From: Ricordea florida
Taxonomy: Eukaryota; Cnidaria; Anthozoa; Corallimorpharia; Ricordeidae
Assembly (NCBI GenBank): GCA_949710005.1
Contig: OX453273.1
Location: forward strand, 35,412,250 to 35,476,249
Direction of reading: 5' to 3'
DNA length: 64,000 bases
Part shown: positions 47,408-56,279 of the stretch, one piece after another
How the letters are laid out: every line of letters starts with the position of its first letter
Position numbering within the stretch: the stretch's first letter is position 1
Position numbers and translations under genes: made by a program
The notes under the pieces: model-generated
The model's input: only the letters and a program-made list of their open reading frames with translations
The model's database searches: none
Told to the model about the DNA's origin: nothing

Positions 47408-48037
47408 ATGGCGGCAACGTCGGAGCTCAACTCTTCTTTATTTATGGAAGAGGTACAGAAATACGAGTGCCTGTACAACAAATTTTCAAAGCATTATAAG
47501 AACAAGTTCACACGATTGAATTGCTGGCGGAAAATCGGCGAACAATTTGACGTGGACGCCGCTGAAGCCGAAAAGAAATACAAAAACATTCGGACCGCGT
47601 ATGGCCGATACCTCAAGAAGAAGAAATCCGTTCCATCTGGATCTGGTCGTGATGCCGTACCGCCTCAAGAGTTTACTAATTTAGATTGGCTTGCGAACCA
47701 CATCAACCATAAGGCATCCACAGTGACAAACATGCCGCGTCGCGAAAGCGAAGATGATGACGAAGAAGAAGAACGCCAATTGCAAAATAATTCGCAGCAC
47801 GTGGCCGAAGTAGACGACGAGGAAAGTTTGAATGAGCACGACAGTGTTCTCCCTAGGTATTTTAGGCCAGGCGGGCCGCCTGGCTTGATTCACTGGAAAA
47901 TCGTTGCCACCTGGCTTAAAAATGAAATTTTAACCCACTTTATGCTTAATTTGAGATTTGAAAATGGGAATTCCTATCCACAAGTAAAGAAGAAATCACT
48001 CAATAAAGTTGATGAAACATTGCCTGGTGTTTTTTAA
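47408..48037 (+). CDS. MADF/Myb-SANT-like DNA-binding protein of a Harbinger element
   Basis: I start it at the Met at 47408 (MAATSELNSSLFMEEVQKYE); the open frame upstream lies in the GATCGTC repeat region. Residues ~10-95 form a MADF-type domain, seen in FMEEVQKYECLYNKFSKHYK, LNCWRKIGEQF, AEKKYKNIRTAYGRYLKKKK and FTNLDWLANHI. A strongly acidic stretch (ESEDDDEEEE) follows. In Harbinger transposons this protein helps the transposase enter the nucleus and bind the ends. A good donor (CCTAG/GTATTT) at 47856 suggests the last ~60 codons may be intronic read-through. 209 codons in total. Confidence 0.7.
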   Translation: MAATSELNSSLFMEEVQKYECLYNKFSKHYKNKFTRLNCWRKIGEQFDVDAAEAEKKYKNIRTAYGRYLKKKKSVPSGSGRDAVPPQEFTNLDWLANHINHKASTVTNMPRRESEDDDEEEERQLQNNSQHVAEVDDEESLNEHDSVLPRYFRPGGPPGLIHWKIVATWLKNEILTHFMLNLRFENGNSYPQVKKKSLNKVDETLPGVF

Positions 48038-48174
48038 CTGTGTTTTCTTGCAATTAATGTGTTTATTAAAGTGATTTACCCTTACAAGAATATGTTCAAA
48101 CCTGTGGTGCATTCGTTTCGCTGAACGGCAGCCATCTTTAAATTGTCCTGAGAACACAAGGACACTTCAAGGTG

Positions 48175-48504
48175 TCATTCATGAAATACTAAACCAAATT
48201 CCCGCGTTCGTGGAAGGAGTGTCAAAAATGGCGAGCTCAGCGGACTCAGCGTGTTCAGAAAAGAAAAGAAAAGCTTCCCAAAGTAAGAGAGTACCCCCCT
48301 GGCCTTACAAAAATCCTGGGGAGAACACTGCACGAGGATGTATGATAATGTATGATAAGCTCCTAACTCTTCTCTCTTTTGATAGATCTGCCGAATCCAA
48401 AATCTGTGCCTTCGTGGTACTCTTCTACCTCTTCTACGGCGCAAAATTGAAAGAATAAGCAAATAGCACGCGACGAGATTCGCTCTTCGATTAACATCCG
48501 CCAT
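48175..48504 (-). pseudogene. Truncated Harbinger transposase, N-terminal fragment
   Basis: From the Met at 48504 (MADVNRRANL) the minus frame contains PRRHRFWIRQIYQKREELGA followed by YHTL. This resembles the conserved N-terminal region of HARBI1-like transposases (RRFWVRP..QR...GEY as I remember it). After YHTL the similarity stops and the frame runs on through unrelated sequence to 48175. The whole DDE catalytic domain is missing, so the copy cannot move by itself. Confidence 0.65.
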
Positions 48505-48715
48505 TTTGTTTGCGAATCTCGCGCCAAAGTTCTGTTGTCGGGCCCAGGAATTTTGCTGACGACCGTGAGCTCCCACTCTTTGGGACGATCGAGGCGATCA
48601 TTTGGAAACCAGCGATCGCCCCAATCGTCCCGATCGTCTCAATCGTCTCAAAAATTTTGTGAAACGACTGGGACGATCGAGACGATCCGGACGATCATAT
48701 GGAAACCAGACTTTA

Positions 48716-51186
48716 AGCTGTAAAATGTGTTTTTACGAGACATCTGCGTCGAAAGTCACTATCCATGTTTGAATTTTGAGCAAGCTAGATCCAGTAATGC
48801 TAGAGTGCGCACGAAACGTGTTCTCCATTTACTAATGTTTGTTTTTGGAACTATTTCCTGACCAGTTCCTATATTACTTTCGCGGACACGATGAGTTTAG
48901 CTTTAGTAAACACATTTGTTCAGCTGCGTACTATTTGCTATCCAATTTTCTAGGTGACAAATTGTTTCTGTTTTGAGCAAACAAGGCAACCAATGGTCTT
49001 GAAGATCGAAAATTACGGCGGTTAACCAGTTAAATTTGGAACAAGTTTTCAGTTTCAGGCCAGCCCGCAACGTGTTTCGAAACTCTCCAACAGTTGACCT
49101 AAGGAGAACCTTTGTTCAGAACTTTCAAAATTTCACTGCGCTTAATATCCTACCATTTATACGCTTGAAATAAGGTAAGATTTTAAACGCTCATCTTAAT
49201 TTTCCAACTACGCCTGACTATCAACGGCGTACATATCGAATGCCTCGTTCTCCTCCGCTTTTTTCCCTATGTGACACTGTATAAATGCGCATAAAGATTA
49301 CAATTTGTCGCTGCCGCTCTGCTTTTAATTTCATACTTAGTTTTGCAATTCTTGGAGCCTAGCCTTTTGTGAGGACAAAACTGACTTGTAATTACGCCAA
49401 GATTACTAGAGACAGGTTTCTTCGCTGAATAAGTTTTCGCTGACTGTTGGGCAGTTTATATACATCAATATGTATTTATAGACACTAGTACTTTTAGTTT
49501 ACCACGGACTAATTCTTAAAACTGAAGTGAGATTTAACGGAATTAGTTATCAGCATCCCTTTAGCAACTAGAACTAGCAAGCTTGGAATCTACCACAATT
49601 TTCTCATGGATCATGGAATCCCTCCTAATGTATTTTAATTAGTAATAATATCAGTTTTAATGACGGTTTTCCAAGCATTTTCTACTCGAGCTCATTGTGG
49701 TTACGATACTGTTCTCGTCTCGGCTCATCATAAATGATTAGAATTTTCTGCAGTCTTGAAGAAGGCGATTTACAACGCCCAGCAAAGTGAGCTACAATTT
49801 CTCGATTTCCATAAAACACCTGGCAGATCAAACTATCAAAACACAGACTATTCTCAGTGAAAGATGCGAGACGTTCCCGTCTATGAATTGTAAACCACAT
49901 GTACATGGCGAAAGTCTCTTAAATCTAGTGAATATGAGTCGTTCTGATAAATATTCTGTATATCGGCTTGTTAACGCGTACGTTTGTTTCTTCATATTCC
50001 GTTTATGTAGTTTAAAACTAGGCACGGATATGGAAAATCATACCATACATTTCCCTAGACTGACGTCATATACTGGGGAAAATAATTATGTATCCTGCTT
50101 CGTTTCTGGACGAAACAGACGCAGATCCCACAATCAGTTTGAAATTCGACTGTAATACATCTTCGGATAAGCATTTTTCGCCATAAATTTGATGGGCAGC
50201 TGACTTACTCTATAACGTTTACTTATTACGTAGTTTTCTTAGAACTTGGTTGATTATTCAAGTTATTACCGCAGATCTAATCAAAACGTTGTCGAAGCTG
50301 TCATCTGTATGATATGGAAATAAATATTAGCCATTTTTGCTGCGGTCCCTTTTTACCTTAAGTCATGGTGGAAAAAAAATCAGAAAATTTAGATAATATC
50401 CATTTATGTTTTTATCCTACTTGTAAAATCGTTGAGTAGCTGAATTTTACTGAAACGTGATTGTTATGGGCATAATTACATTGAACTAGTTCCTTTGAGT
50501 TTCAGTTAGCTGTCTTCTATCTACATCATGTTAGTTTTCCTCTTTTGAATTAAATAAACCTCGGAATACAGACAGCATATTACTATGATCAATGTTAACG
50601 TTGTCCTATATCAGAAGGTCACACAATAGGTGGTGTCATGGGTTGAGCAAGAATCAGTAAGTTTAAATTCTAGATTTGCGCATAATCGGTGAACACTTGA
50701 TCTACACCTATAAGTCCCAGGCAGCATCACCTGCTCACATTGGGGAGCGTGGAGCAACCCGTACTGGATGATGTTCATCGTTAAACGTTGGCCAACTTTA
50801 GCATGACTGAATCACTGACCTTGTGGTACACTAGCTCTGCTCCATAACCAGATACCATAAATTGATAAAATAAGCCGTTGGCCTGGCTAAGGTCTGAATG
50901 TGAAAAGATTTCAGGAGGCAGCTTGATCGGCTCCCGACTCATTCGTTTCCCTAGGCTGCCAATTAGCGCTAACTCAGGATTCGTGATCAGGAAATAAAAC
51001 CGTCTGCTGCTTATAAAAACCCAGGCGGGTGTGGGAGAATTTAAGAGCAGATCGTACAAAGTCAACACCGATGGTAGTGTGTTTGTACCTGCTCGTGAAT
51101 TCTCCCAAACGCATCTTGGTTTGAATAAGCCTGTTCAAACGCAGCATATGTCTGCTATTCTCTTTTTTTTATAAGATGATAATTCA
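48716..51186. other. 2.5-kb stretch without a supported gene
   Basis: Open frames at 49787-50155 and 50781-51068 (minus) have no recognisable domain. The sequence composition resembles the flanking host DNA. No repeat was recognised. Confidence 0.5.
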
Positions 51187-51206
51187 ATATATATATATAT
51201 ATATAT
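51187..51206. repeat. (AT)n microsatellite
   Basis: About ten AT units immediately left of the big hairpin. Confidence 0.85.
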
Positions 51207-51212
51207 ACATAT

Positions 51213-51427
51213 ACGTTAGATAAAGCAAGGACGGACAACTTCTGACGATAAAAAAATGTTAAAAAGTTAAAAATTTAATAGAAAAAACGTTTCGGTCTTA
51301 GACCTTCGTCAGTTACTGACGAAGGTAACTGACGAAGGTCTAAGACCGAAACGTTTTTTCTATTAAATTTTTAACTTTTTAACTTTTTTATCGTCAGAAG
51401 TTGTCCGTCCTTGCTTTATCTAACGTT
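51213..51427. repeat. 215-bp near-perfect palindrome
   Basis: The left arm from ACGTTAGATAAAGCAAGGAC pairs almost perfectly over about 95 bp with the right arm ending GTCCTTGCTTTATCTAACGT. The centre is a small tandem of CTGACGAAGGT. Half of the same sequence (GGACGGACAACTTCTGACG) occurs at 5329-5390. The tip contains CTGACGAAGGTCTAAGACCG followed by AAACG. Confidence 0.85.
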
Positions 51428-51524
51428 TTTAAATTCATTTTTGTGGTGAGGCTTGGACTGTGAATCTTCATTGATCCTCCTGACGCAGTGGCATTCTTTG
51501 TTGGCTTGAGGCATTTTATAACCG

Positions 51525-51530
<6 letters not shown>

Positions 51531-51568
<38 letters not shown>
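51531..51568. repeat. (AT)n microsatellite
   Basis: About 19 AT units. This is a plausible fragile or ambiguous zone close to the left edge of the viral element. Confidence 0.9.
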
Positions 51569-51571
<3 letters not shown>

Positions 51572-52060
51572 AAAAATAGAAATAAATTTATTAAAGAAAT
51601 AGAAAACATGTACTGTGTTTCCATCGAGTTATAGAAGAGAACAAAAATGCTGAAACAGCTTTTTCGAGTTCTCCCAAACTTTCACGAGTGTTTCTACATC
51701 TCGATATATTCACGGAGAACATGTTTTCTATTTCTTTTATATATATATATGAGTAGTGTGTTAGAGTAGTTTTGCCCACACATGTTGTTGTTGTTGTTGT
51801 TTTTTGATTTTTTTGCAAAACCCCTACGCGAGGGTTTCCAAACTAAGCGAGGGCGGAGCGGAGCGACGCGCCCACTCTCTGGCCTGTTACGCGGAAATTC
51901 TGCATAACTTCTCCAATAGTTATGTTGTATCGAGAAAATACCCTTCACCAAGTTCGCCTGATAGGTCTCAAAATCCGAAAATTTGTTAAAAATAGATTTT
52001 TTTGCTAATGGTTTGCGAAGAGCCGGCTTGGATAGGTTTTACACTTCCCGTGAGAATTAA
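51569..52060. other. Transition zone that should contain the left end of the Polinton-like element
   Basis: No gene lies here. A (GTT)n tract is at 51784-51801. A GC-rich patch (ACGCGAGGGTTTCC to GGCGGAGCGGAGCGACGCGC, about 51823-51876) stands out just before AT-rich viral sequence starts near 52050. It could be part of the terminal inverted repeat, but the matching right end is outside the window, so the boundary and the target duplication cannot be fixed. Confidence 0.4.
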
Positions 52061-52070
52061 AAAAAAATGA

Positions 52071-52076
52071 TTTAAA
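52071..52076 (+). promoter_or_regulatory. TTTAAA promoter element for the 52107 gene
   Basis: TTTAAA lies 31-36 nt before the ATG. It is one of a set of similar boxes at the same distance from nearly every gene of the element. Confidence 0.5.
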
Positions 52077-52106
52077 AAAGAAGAATTAATTTACAAAAAT
52101 TAGAAA

Positions 52107-52505
52107 ATGGATAAACTAAAAGGGTTATATATTTGGCAACTTAAACATATTGCTAAAGAGTTAAAAATTAAAGGAGGATATGGAATGAATAAACTAGATT
52201 TAATTAAAGAGCTGAAAAAATATACAGATGAAGATATTAATAAGTTGATACCAAAAGATACTATCAATAATAAATATTATTGTATTCATGGAAAGATTAA
52301 ATATTGTTGTAAAGAGTGTGGAGGATCTCAAATATGTGAACATAATAAAAGTAAGTATAGATGTAAAGAGTGCGGAGGATCTCAAATATGCAAACATAAT
52401 AAACAAAAACAACAATGTAAAGAATGTGGGGGATCTCAAATATGTGAACATGGTAAGCAAAAAGCTTCTTGTAAGGGTTGTAAAATTAAAAAAAATGAAT
52501 TATGA
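52107..52505 (+). CDS. SAP/Rho-N-like domain plus Cys/His repeat protein
   Basis: 132 aa. Residues 1-40 (MDKLKGLYIWQLKHIAKELK, then a GGYGMNKLDLIKELKKY segment) look like a SAP or Rho-N-type helix-extended-helix nucleic-acid-binding motif. From residue 59 come four tandem 18-aa units with the pattern C-x-H-x6-C-K-x-C-G-G-S-Q-I. Each could bind zinc through two or three Cys and one His, and the last unit ends CKGC. I recall similar CxHG...CKxCGG repeats in giant viruses and algae. A DNA-binding or regulatory role is inferred. First gene at the left of the element. Confidence 0.75.
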   Translation: MDKLKGLYIWQLKHIAKELKIKGGYGMNKLDLIKELKKYTDEDINKLIPKDTINNKYYCIHGKIKYCCKECGGSQICEHNKSKYRCKECGGSQICKHNKQKQQCKECGGSQICEHGKQKASCKGCKIKKNEL

Positions 52506-52511
52506 TTTAAA
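52506..52511 (+). promoter_or_regulatory. TTTAAA promoter element for the 52532 gene
   Basis: GATTTAAATATA places TTTAAA 21-26 nt before the ATG, in the 27-nt gap after the preceding gene. Confidence 0.5.
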
Positions 52512-52531
52512 TATAAAATAAATAAAATAAA

Positions 52532-53071
52532 ATGAATGTTAAGTTGAATAGAAAAATAAAAAAACTAAATATTGGTTTTACTATTGAATATTTTAACAAT
52601 AAAAGAATTAATAATATGAATTTTTTGAGATTAATAAAAAAAGATTGTTTATACACACTATCAAAAGCACTTTCTATTAAATATGAGGATATTGGTAAAA
52701 AAGAACTAGTGGAATTTCAAATTGAGTATACTCAAGATAATGGGGTTAAATATTATTTTCCTTTTTCTTTTACCCCAAAATGTGATATGAGTGGTATATT
52801 CCCAGATGATGAATTTTCTAATGATTTTTTTAATGACCGTGAGGAAGCAACAAAATTTAGAAATGCTTTAATTAATAATAAAAAAATTTTTATTGATTGT
52901 TTTTTTGTATGTATATATACAAACACAGATAAAGTATTACATAAAAATAAATTCTACAAAAAATTACATAATGATTTAATAAAAGAAGCATGGCATCCGA
53001 GAAGGTATTTTGATTGGTGTTATTCAACCGATGAGATAAAATTTTTGAAAGAGTTATGGGGTGAAGATTAA
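52532..53071 (+). CDS. Hypothetical viral protein, 179 aa
   Basis: Not recognised. It starts basic (MNVKLNRKIKKLNIGF) and is rich in Lys, Asn and Phe. Its centre has CDMSGIFPDDEFSNDFFNDR, and it ends LIKEAWHPRRYFDWCYSTDE followed by a short acidic tail. The AWHP-R-WC ending resembles the C-terminal ends of some giant-virus proteins as I remember them. It has no membrane segment. It is co-directional with the SAP/Cys-repeat gene and convergent with the next gene, sharing the hairpin at 53082-53119. The frame is intact. Confidence 0.7.
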   Translation: MNVKLNRKIKKLNIGFTIEYFNNKRINNMNFLRLIKKDCLYTLSKALSIKYEDIGKKELVEFQIEYTQDNGVKYYFPFSFTPKCDMSGIFPDDEFSNDFFNDREEATKFRNALINNKKIFIDCFFVCIYTNTDKVLHKNKFYKKLHNDLIKEAWHPRRYFDWCYSTDEIKFLKELWGED

Positions 53072-53081
53072 TTAAAACTAA

Positions 53082-53119
53082 TTATGTTATATAACTAAAA
53101 TAATAGTTACATAACAAAA
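53082..53119. terminator. 38-nt hairpin between convergent genes (copy 1)
   Basis: Stem TTATGTTATATAACT pairs with AGTTACATAACAAAA (two mismatches in 15) around an 8-nt loop. It fills the 49-bp gap between the stop codons of the 52532 and 53756 genes. A second copy is at 58463-58500. Probably a bidirectional 3'-end signal. Confidence 0.65.
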
Positions 53120-53120
53120 T

Positions 53121-53756
53121 TTACCTAAATCTTAAACTAAAAGTTATAGGAGAACCCTTCAGATCAAGTTTTTTCCATTCATTGTCTAATATGCTTAAAT
53201 CAAAGTGGTTTATAACGCTATCATATTTTCTAATTGGAATTGTTGGATAATCCTTTGAGGGTATGTTTGCAAGTAGGGTTGATGGTGAGAGTTTCACAGG
53301 TTCTCCATATTTTGTTTTATTCATATATGAAGACTTATTATCAACTATACTGCACATAAGTCTAAGCGGTTCCTTAATTTGGATATTTATAGGGTATAAT
53401 TTACCAGGATTTATAATTTCAGGCACACCTAAACCAATAGACAAAGCTCTAGTAAGTTTAACGTTAAAGTTCTTATTTGAATATAGATAGTCAATAGTAT
53501 CAGTCTCAATTATTGTTATCTTTTCCCTATTCGGATCATTAAAAAAGATCGAATTAATATTACGAAGAGAATATGTACCAGGTTCAATTATTATGAAGCC
53601 AATATTATTAGCATTTTCTATTATCTGCCGATCCTTGAAATTAATCAATCTTTTAGTTTTTATATTACAATCTAGTAGTTGCATCTCACTAATATTTTTA
53701 AGCGGAGGCTCTAAATAAATCCTTGTTTCAGGCTCATACATGGTAATGCTAAACAT
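53121..53756 (-). CDS. Hypothetical virion protein, possible penton/minor capsid candidate
   Basis: 211 aa, no signal peptide or membrane segment, beta-rich by eye. It contains FIIIEPGTYSLRNINSIFF, a repeating hydrophobic/polar alternation and a C-terminal SPITFSLRFR. The size and strand content fit a single jelly-roll protein, which is the fold of penton proteins in Polinton-type viruses. I cannot see a defining motif, so this is a weak inference. TTTAAAGAT lies 28-36 nt before its start. It is convergent with the 52532 gene. Confidence 0.55.
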   Translation of the reverse strand: MFSITMYEPETRIYLEPPLKNISEMQLLDCNIKTKRLINFKDRQIIENANNIGFIIIEPGTYSLRNINSIFFNDPNREKITIIETDTIDYLYSNKNFNVKLTRALSIGLGVPEIINPGKLYPINIQIKEPLRLMCSIVDNKSSYMNKTKYGEPVKLSPSTLLANIPSKDYPTIPIRKYDSVINHFDLSILDNEWKKLDLKGSPITFSLRFR

Positions 53757-53783
53757 TTTTTTTTGTTTGGTTACTTTATATTC

Positions 53784-53792
53784 ATCTTTAAA
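53784..53792 (-). promoter_or_regulatory. TTTAAAGAT promoter element for the 53756 gene
   Basis: The minus strand reads TTTAAAGAT at 28-36 nt upstream of the ATG, an exact match to the boxes before the 56241 gene and the capsid gene. Confidence 0.6.
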
Positions 53793-53999
53793 CCAGCTGC
53801 GCCGTAATTTGCATTGACGTAATCACATTCCTGAGCGACGTTAGAAACGAGCCTTTTAAAAGTAAACATAAAATCTACTTTTCAATTTCAAAACCACTTT
53901 ACGTTTTGCTTGTTGCTATGTCGCAAAAGTATGCAATCTATTGTTCTACACGTGAACACTAATTTGTAAACAATCATAATCACGTGAAATACTCATGAA
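53793..53999. other. Intergenic, element interior
   Basis: A 200-bp gap with higher GC than the genes around it (for example AGCTGCGCCGTAATTTGCAT). It is unusual in such a compact element and might be a replaced or inserted segment. No feature recognised. Confidence 0.4.
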
Positions 54000-55553
54000 C
54001 TACCGAAATAGATACCACGCTAATCCACCCGCTAGAATTATAAATGCTAATATATTATTTTCATGTTGAGTTGAGTCCTGTTTCATTGAGTCTGTTTTCG
54101 TTGATGTTTTTGGTTCCTGCGGGGTTTTATTCGTTTCATTTCCACCTTTCAGGAGAATATGAGGTAACTTTACCTTTGAATATCCTAAGTTATGACTTAT
54201 TCCAACTTTTTTTGTTTCAGTGTTTAGGGAATTATTCACACCAAAATTCATATCATTACTCGCTTTCATAAGTTTGTTGTTAAAACCTGTCACGCTTTCA
54301 GTATTGATTATCATATTACTCGGCATCAACCACACACCAGGAGCAATAGCGACATCAAGCCGTAATTTCGCTTCTTGAACAGCTAATTGATACCTTTGGA
54401 TAGAACTAGAAATGTCATTATCGATCACACTACTTTCAAATAAAGCCAAGAATTCTTGTTGTGTTTCGATTGCGCCACCGCCATTACCATAAATTGAATT
54501 TCTAGTGTTAACTTGTGCTCCTAATATACAATAGACAAAAGCTTCAGCAGATCGATTTAATCTACCAAGCCCAGCTTTAGTGAGCCCATGTCCTCTTGTA
54601 GGGATAAACCAAGAATATTTGAAATCAGCAAAGTCGTCATTGCGTATAAATGAAATTAGATTACCCTTTTCTTTCTTTCCACCTTCATCAGCGAATTTAT
54701 TTCCTTCACCAGGCCATTGATCCGCTTCAACATCATAATTCCTTACAATATGTACATTTTGATATCCACCACCTTTTCCATGATATCCTGCACCATAATC
54801 AAGAAATATATCACCCAATCCAAAGTTTCTACCCCCTTTCCATCTAAAATCGGAATTATTACTAATCCCAAATTCAGCGCACAATCGTTGATATGCAACT
54901 TTACTATATGGATTATTATTTATCACAAAAGGTTGTTCATCAGGTAAAGGTAGTTTCAATTCATATAATATCCTCCTTATTGTGAAATATATATGAAACT
55001 TAATGAAACTATTTACTACTTTAGGGTAATTTAAACTTTCAAAAGGACTTATCCCACAACCAGATGTTGCACACCAAACTGCAAAGTTAAGTTGTTGTGG
55101 CCAATAATTCATATCAGGAGCATTCAACCATTTTCTACTTTGCTTTCCAAATTTGAAAGTAACTACTTGATTGGTAAAAACATTACGCATCTTTGCTGTA
55201 AATTTCTTCGTATTTGAAACGTATATATCAAGTAAGGTTAGAATTTTTGTTATATTGCTTGTAAAATCATCAAAATTAACAGCTGGTATTGGATAAGATC
55301 TATTTGTTAATGTTAAACTTTCAGGAAATGAACTAAATTCTTCACCATTTAGCCCCAAATCTTCCCACAAAAGTCTTTTCATATTAGGCGATATGTCATC
55401 AGTCCATGTTTTTCCAGTAGGGTCATCATTTGACATTACAGTTATACCATTATATTTCCACTTAATATATCCTCCATACGAATCAGACACAAATGCAAAT
55501 TTATCAAGATTAGCACTTTGGTACCTATTTTTGAAATCATTGAATAATGACAT
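54000..55553 (-). CDS. Large virion-type protein with C-terminal membrane anchor
   Basis: 517 aa, not recognised. The N-terminal three quarters are soluble with many aromatic residues (FVSDSYGGYIKWKYNGITVM, FLDYGAGYHGKGGGYQNVHI, SWFIPTRGHGLTKAGLGRLN). A Ser/Thr/Lys-rich linker (residues ~470-495) is followed by a single hydrophobic segment, NNILAFIILAGGLAWYLFR, at the very end. This is a tail-anchor layout. It is likely a surface or vertex protein held in a viral membrane, or an enzyme displayed there; the function is unknown. The GHGLTKAG stretch is the most motif-like part. A TTTAAA box lies 23-28 nt upstream. Confidence 0.7.
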   Translation of the reverse strand: MSLFNDFKNRYQSANLDKFAFVSDSYGGYIKWKYNGITVMSNDDPTGKTWTDDISPNMKRLLWEDLGLNGEEFSSFPESLTLTNRSYPIPAVNFDDFTSNITKILTLLDIYVSNTKKFTAKMRNVFTNQVVTFKFGKQSRKWLNAPDMNYWPQQLNFAVWCATSGCGISPFESLNYPKVVNSFIKFHIYFTIRRILYELKLPLPDEQPFVINNNPYSKVAYQRLCAEFGISNNSDFRWKGGRNFGLGDIFLDYGAGYHGKGGGYQNVHIVRNYDVEADQWPGEGNKFADEGGKKEKGNLISFIRNDDFADFKYSWFIPTRGHGLTKAGLGRLNRSAEAFVYCILGAQVNTRNSIYGNGGGAIETQQEFLALFESSVIDNDISSSIQRYQLAVQEAKLRLDVAIAPGVWLMPSNMIINTESVTGFNNKLMKASNDMNFGVNNSLNTETKKVGISHNLGYSKVKLPHILLKGGNETNKTPQEPKTSTKTDSMKQDSTQHENNILAFIILAGGLAWYLFR

Positions 55554-55575
55554 TTTTTGTTCATAACATGTTGCT

Positions 55576-55581
55576 TTTAAA
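55576..55581 (-). promoter_or_regulatory. TTTAAA promoter element for the 55553 gene
   Basis: ATTTAAAAGC on the minus strand, 23-28 nt before the ATG. Confidence 0.5.
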
Positions 55582-55644
55582 TAAACTCTTTCCTAACACC
55601 GGCAAAACAATTAAATCCTACATCAGTTCTCTCATATGAAATTT

Positions 55645-56241
55645 TCAGCGATCTCGACTTACCAATTCCTTTAATATTTCCTCTCGAACCTCTGTTCTTA
55701 TCTGATTCATATTTAAGTTTTTTTCTGTATTTTCCCTTGCTTTTTGGCGTATTTCCATTTTTAGTTTTTCAAACTTATCCACTTCTGATAAAATTAACAA
55801 AAATTCTTGGTCAGAGATTGTGTTATCTTTCAGAGCCTTTGAAACCAAATCGTGAATAGTGTTTACTTTTGCTTTTGCTAGAGAAACGGTCTGTTCATGT
55901 TTACTAACTTTATGGGAAAGTCTTTTAGAAGCAGAACCGAATCCAACCGATATAGCCCCACAAAATCCACCAACAACACCTAATGGTATACCAACAATAG
56001 CGCCAAAACCAGTAAGAGATGTTCCGAGTCCACTTGCAGATAGAATAACTGAAAATATACCACTACAAACACTTATTTTTGTAAATATTCCTCTAGCTCG
56101 ATTATACTTTTTCCTAACATCCTCATAATGTTTAATTTCCTTTTGAAGATTATTTAGTACTTCACAGGACTTTTGTAGTCTGAAATTATTTGGATCACCA
56201 TCAATAGGTAATTGCGGATAAATTCCCTTGTAGTCATCCAT
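55645..56241 (-). CDS. Hypothetical protein with a glycine-rich membrane hairpin
   Basis: 198 aa. A basic coiled-coil-like N-terminal part (EVLNNLQKEIKHYEDVRKKY) precedes two hydrophobic, Gly-rich segments at about residues 52-95 (ISVCSGIFSVILSASGLGTS and AIVGIPLGVVGGFCGAISVG). A long helical, charged C-terminal half follows (KHEQTVSLAKAKVNTIHDLV to REEILKELVSRDR). It looks like a membrane hairpin with both ends on the same side. I have a memory of similar proteins in cnidarian genomes, probably from related elements. The function is unknown; a virion membrane protein is plausible. Confidence 0.7.
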   Translation of the reverse strand: MDDYKGIYPQLPIDGDPNNFRLQKSCEVLNNLQKEIKHYEDVRKKYNRARGIFTKISVCSGIFSVILSASGLGTSLTGFGAIVGIPLGVVGGFCGAISVGFGSASKRLSHKVSKHEQTVSLAKAKVNTIHDLVSKALKDNTISDQEFLLILSEVDKFEKLKMEIRQKARENTEKNLNMNQIRTEVREEILKELVSRDR

Positions 56242-56266
56242 ATTGTATTTTACTGATCGACATGAT

Positions 56267-56276
56267 ATCTTTAAAT
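56267..56276 (-). promoter_or_regulatory. ATTTAAAGAT promoter element for the 56241 gene
   Basis: It lies 26-35 nt before the ATG. The following leader (GATCAGTAAAATACAAT-ATG) is similar to the leaders of the 57521 and 59122 genes. Confidence 0.65.
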
Positions 56277-56279
56277 TTG

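Larger units (their letters stand above)
47066..48712. mobile_element. 1,647-bp PIF/Harbinger transposon derivative
   Basis: The ends are AGCCTGGTTTCCATATGATC and, at the right, the complement of AGTCTGGTTTCCATATGATC, flanked by TTA on both sides (47063-47065 and 48713-48715). Subterminal regions are full of GATCGTCC/GGACGATC copies in both orientations, the likely transposase-binding sites. Two divergent genes remain, a MADF gene and the first part of a Harbinger transposase. Autonomous Harbingers carry exactly this gene pair, so this is an internally deleted copy. Confidence 0.85.

Noticed and set aside
51736-51819. A CRISPR-like or other regular array among the AT and GTT repeats
   Set aside because: These are simple microsatellites without spacers.
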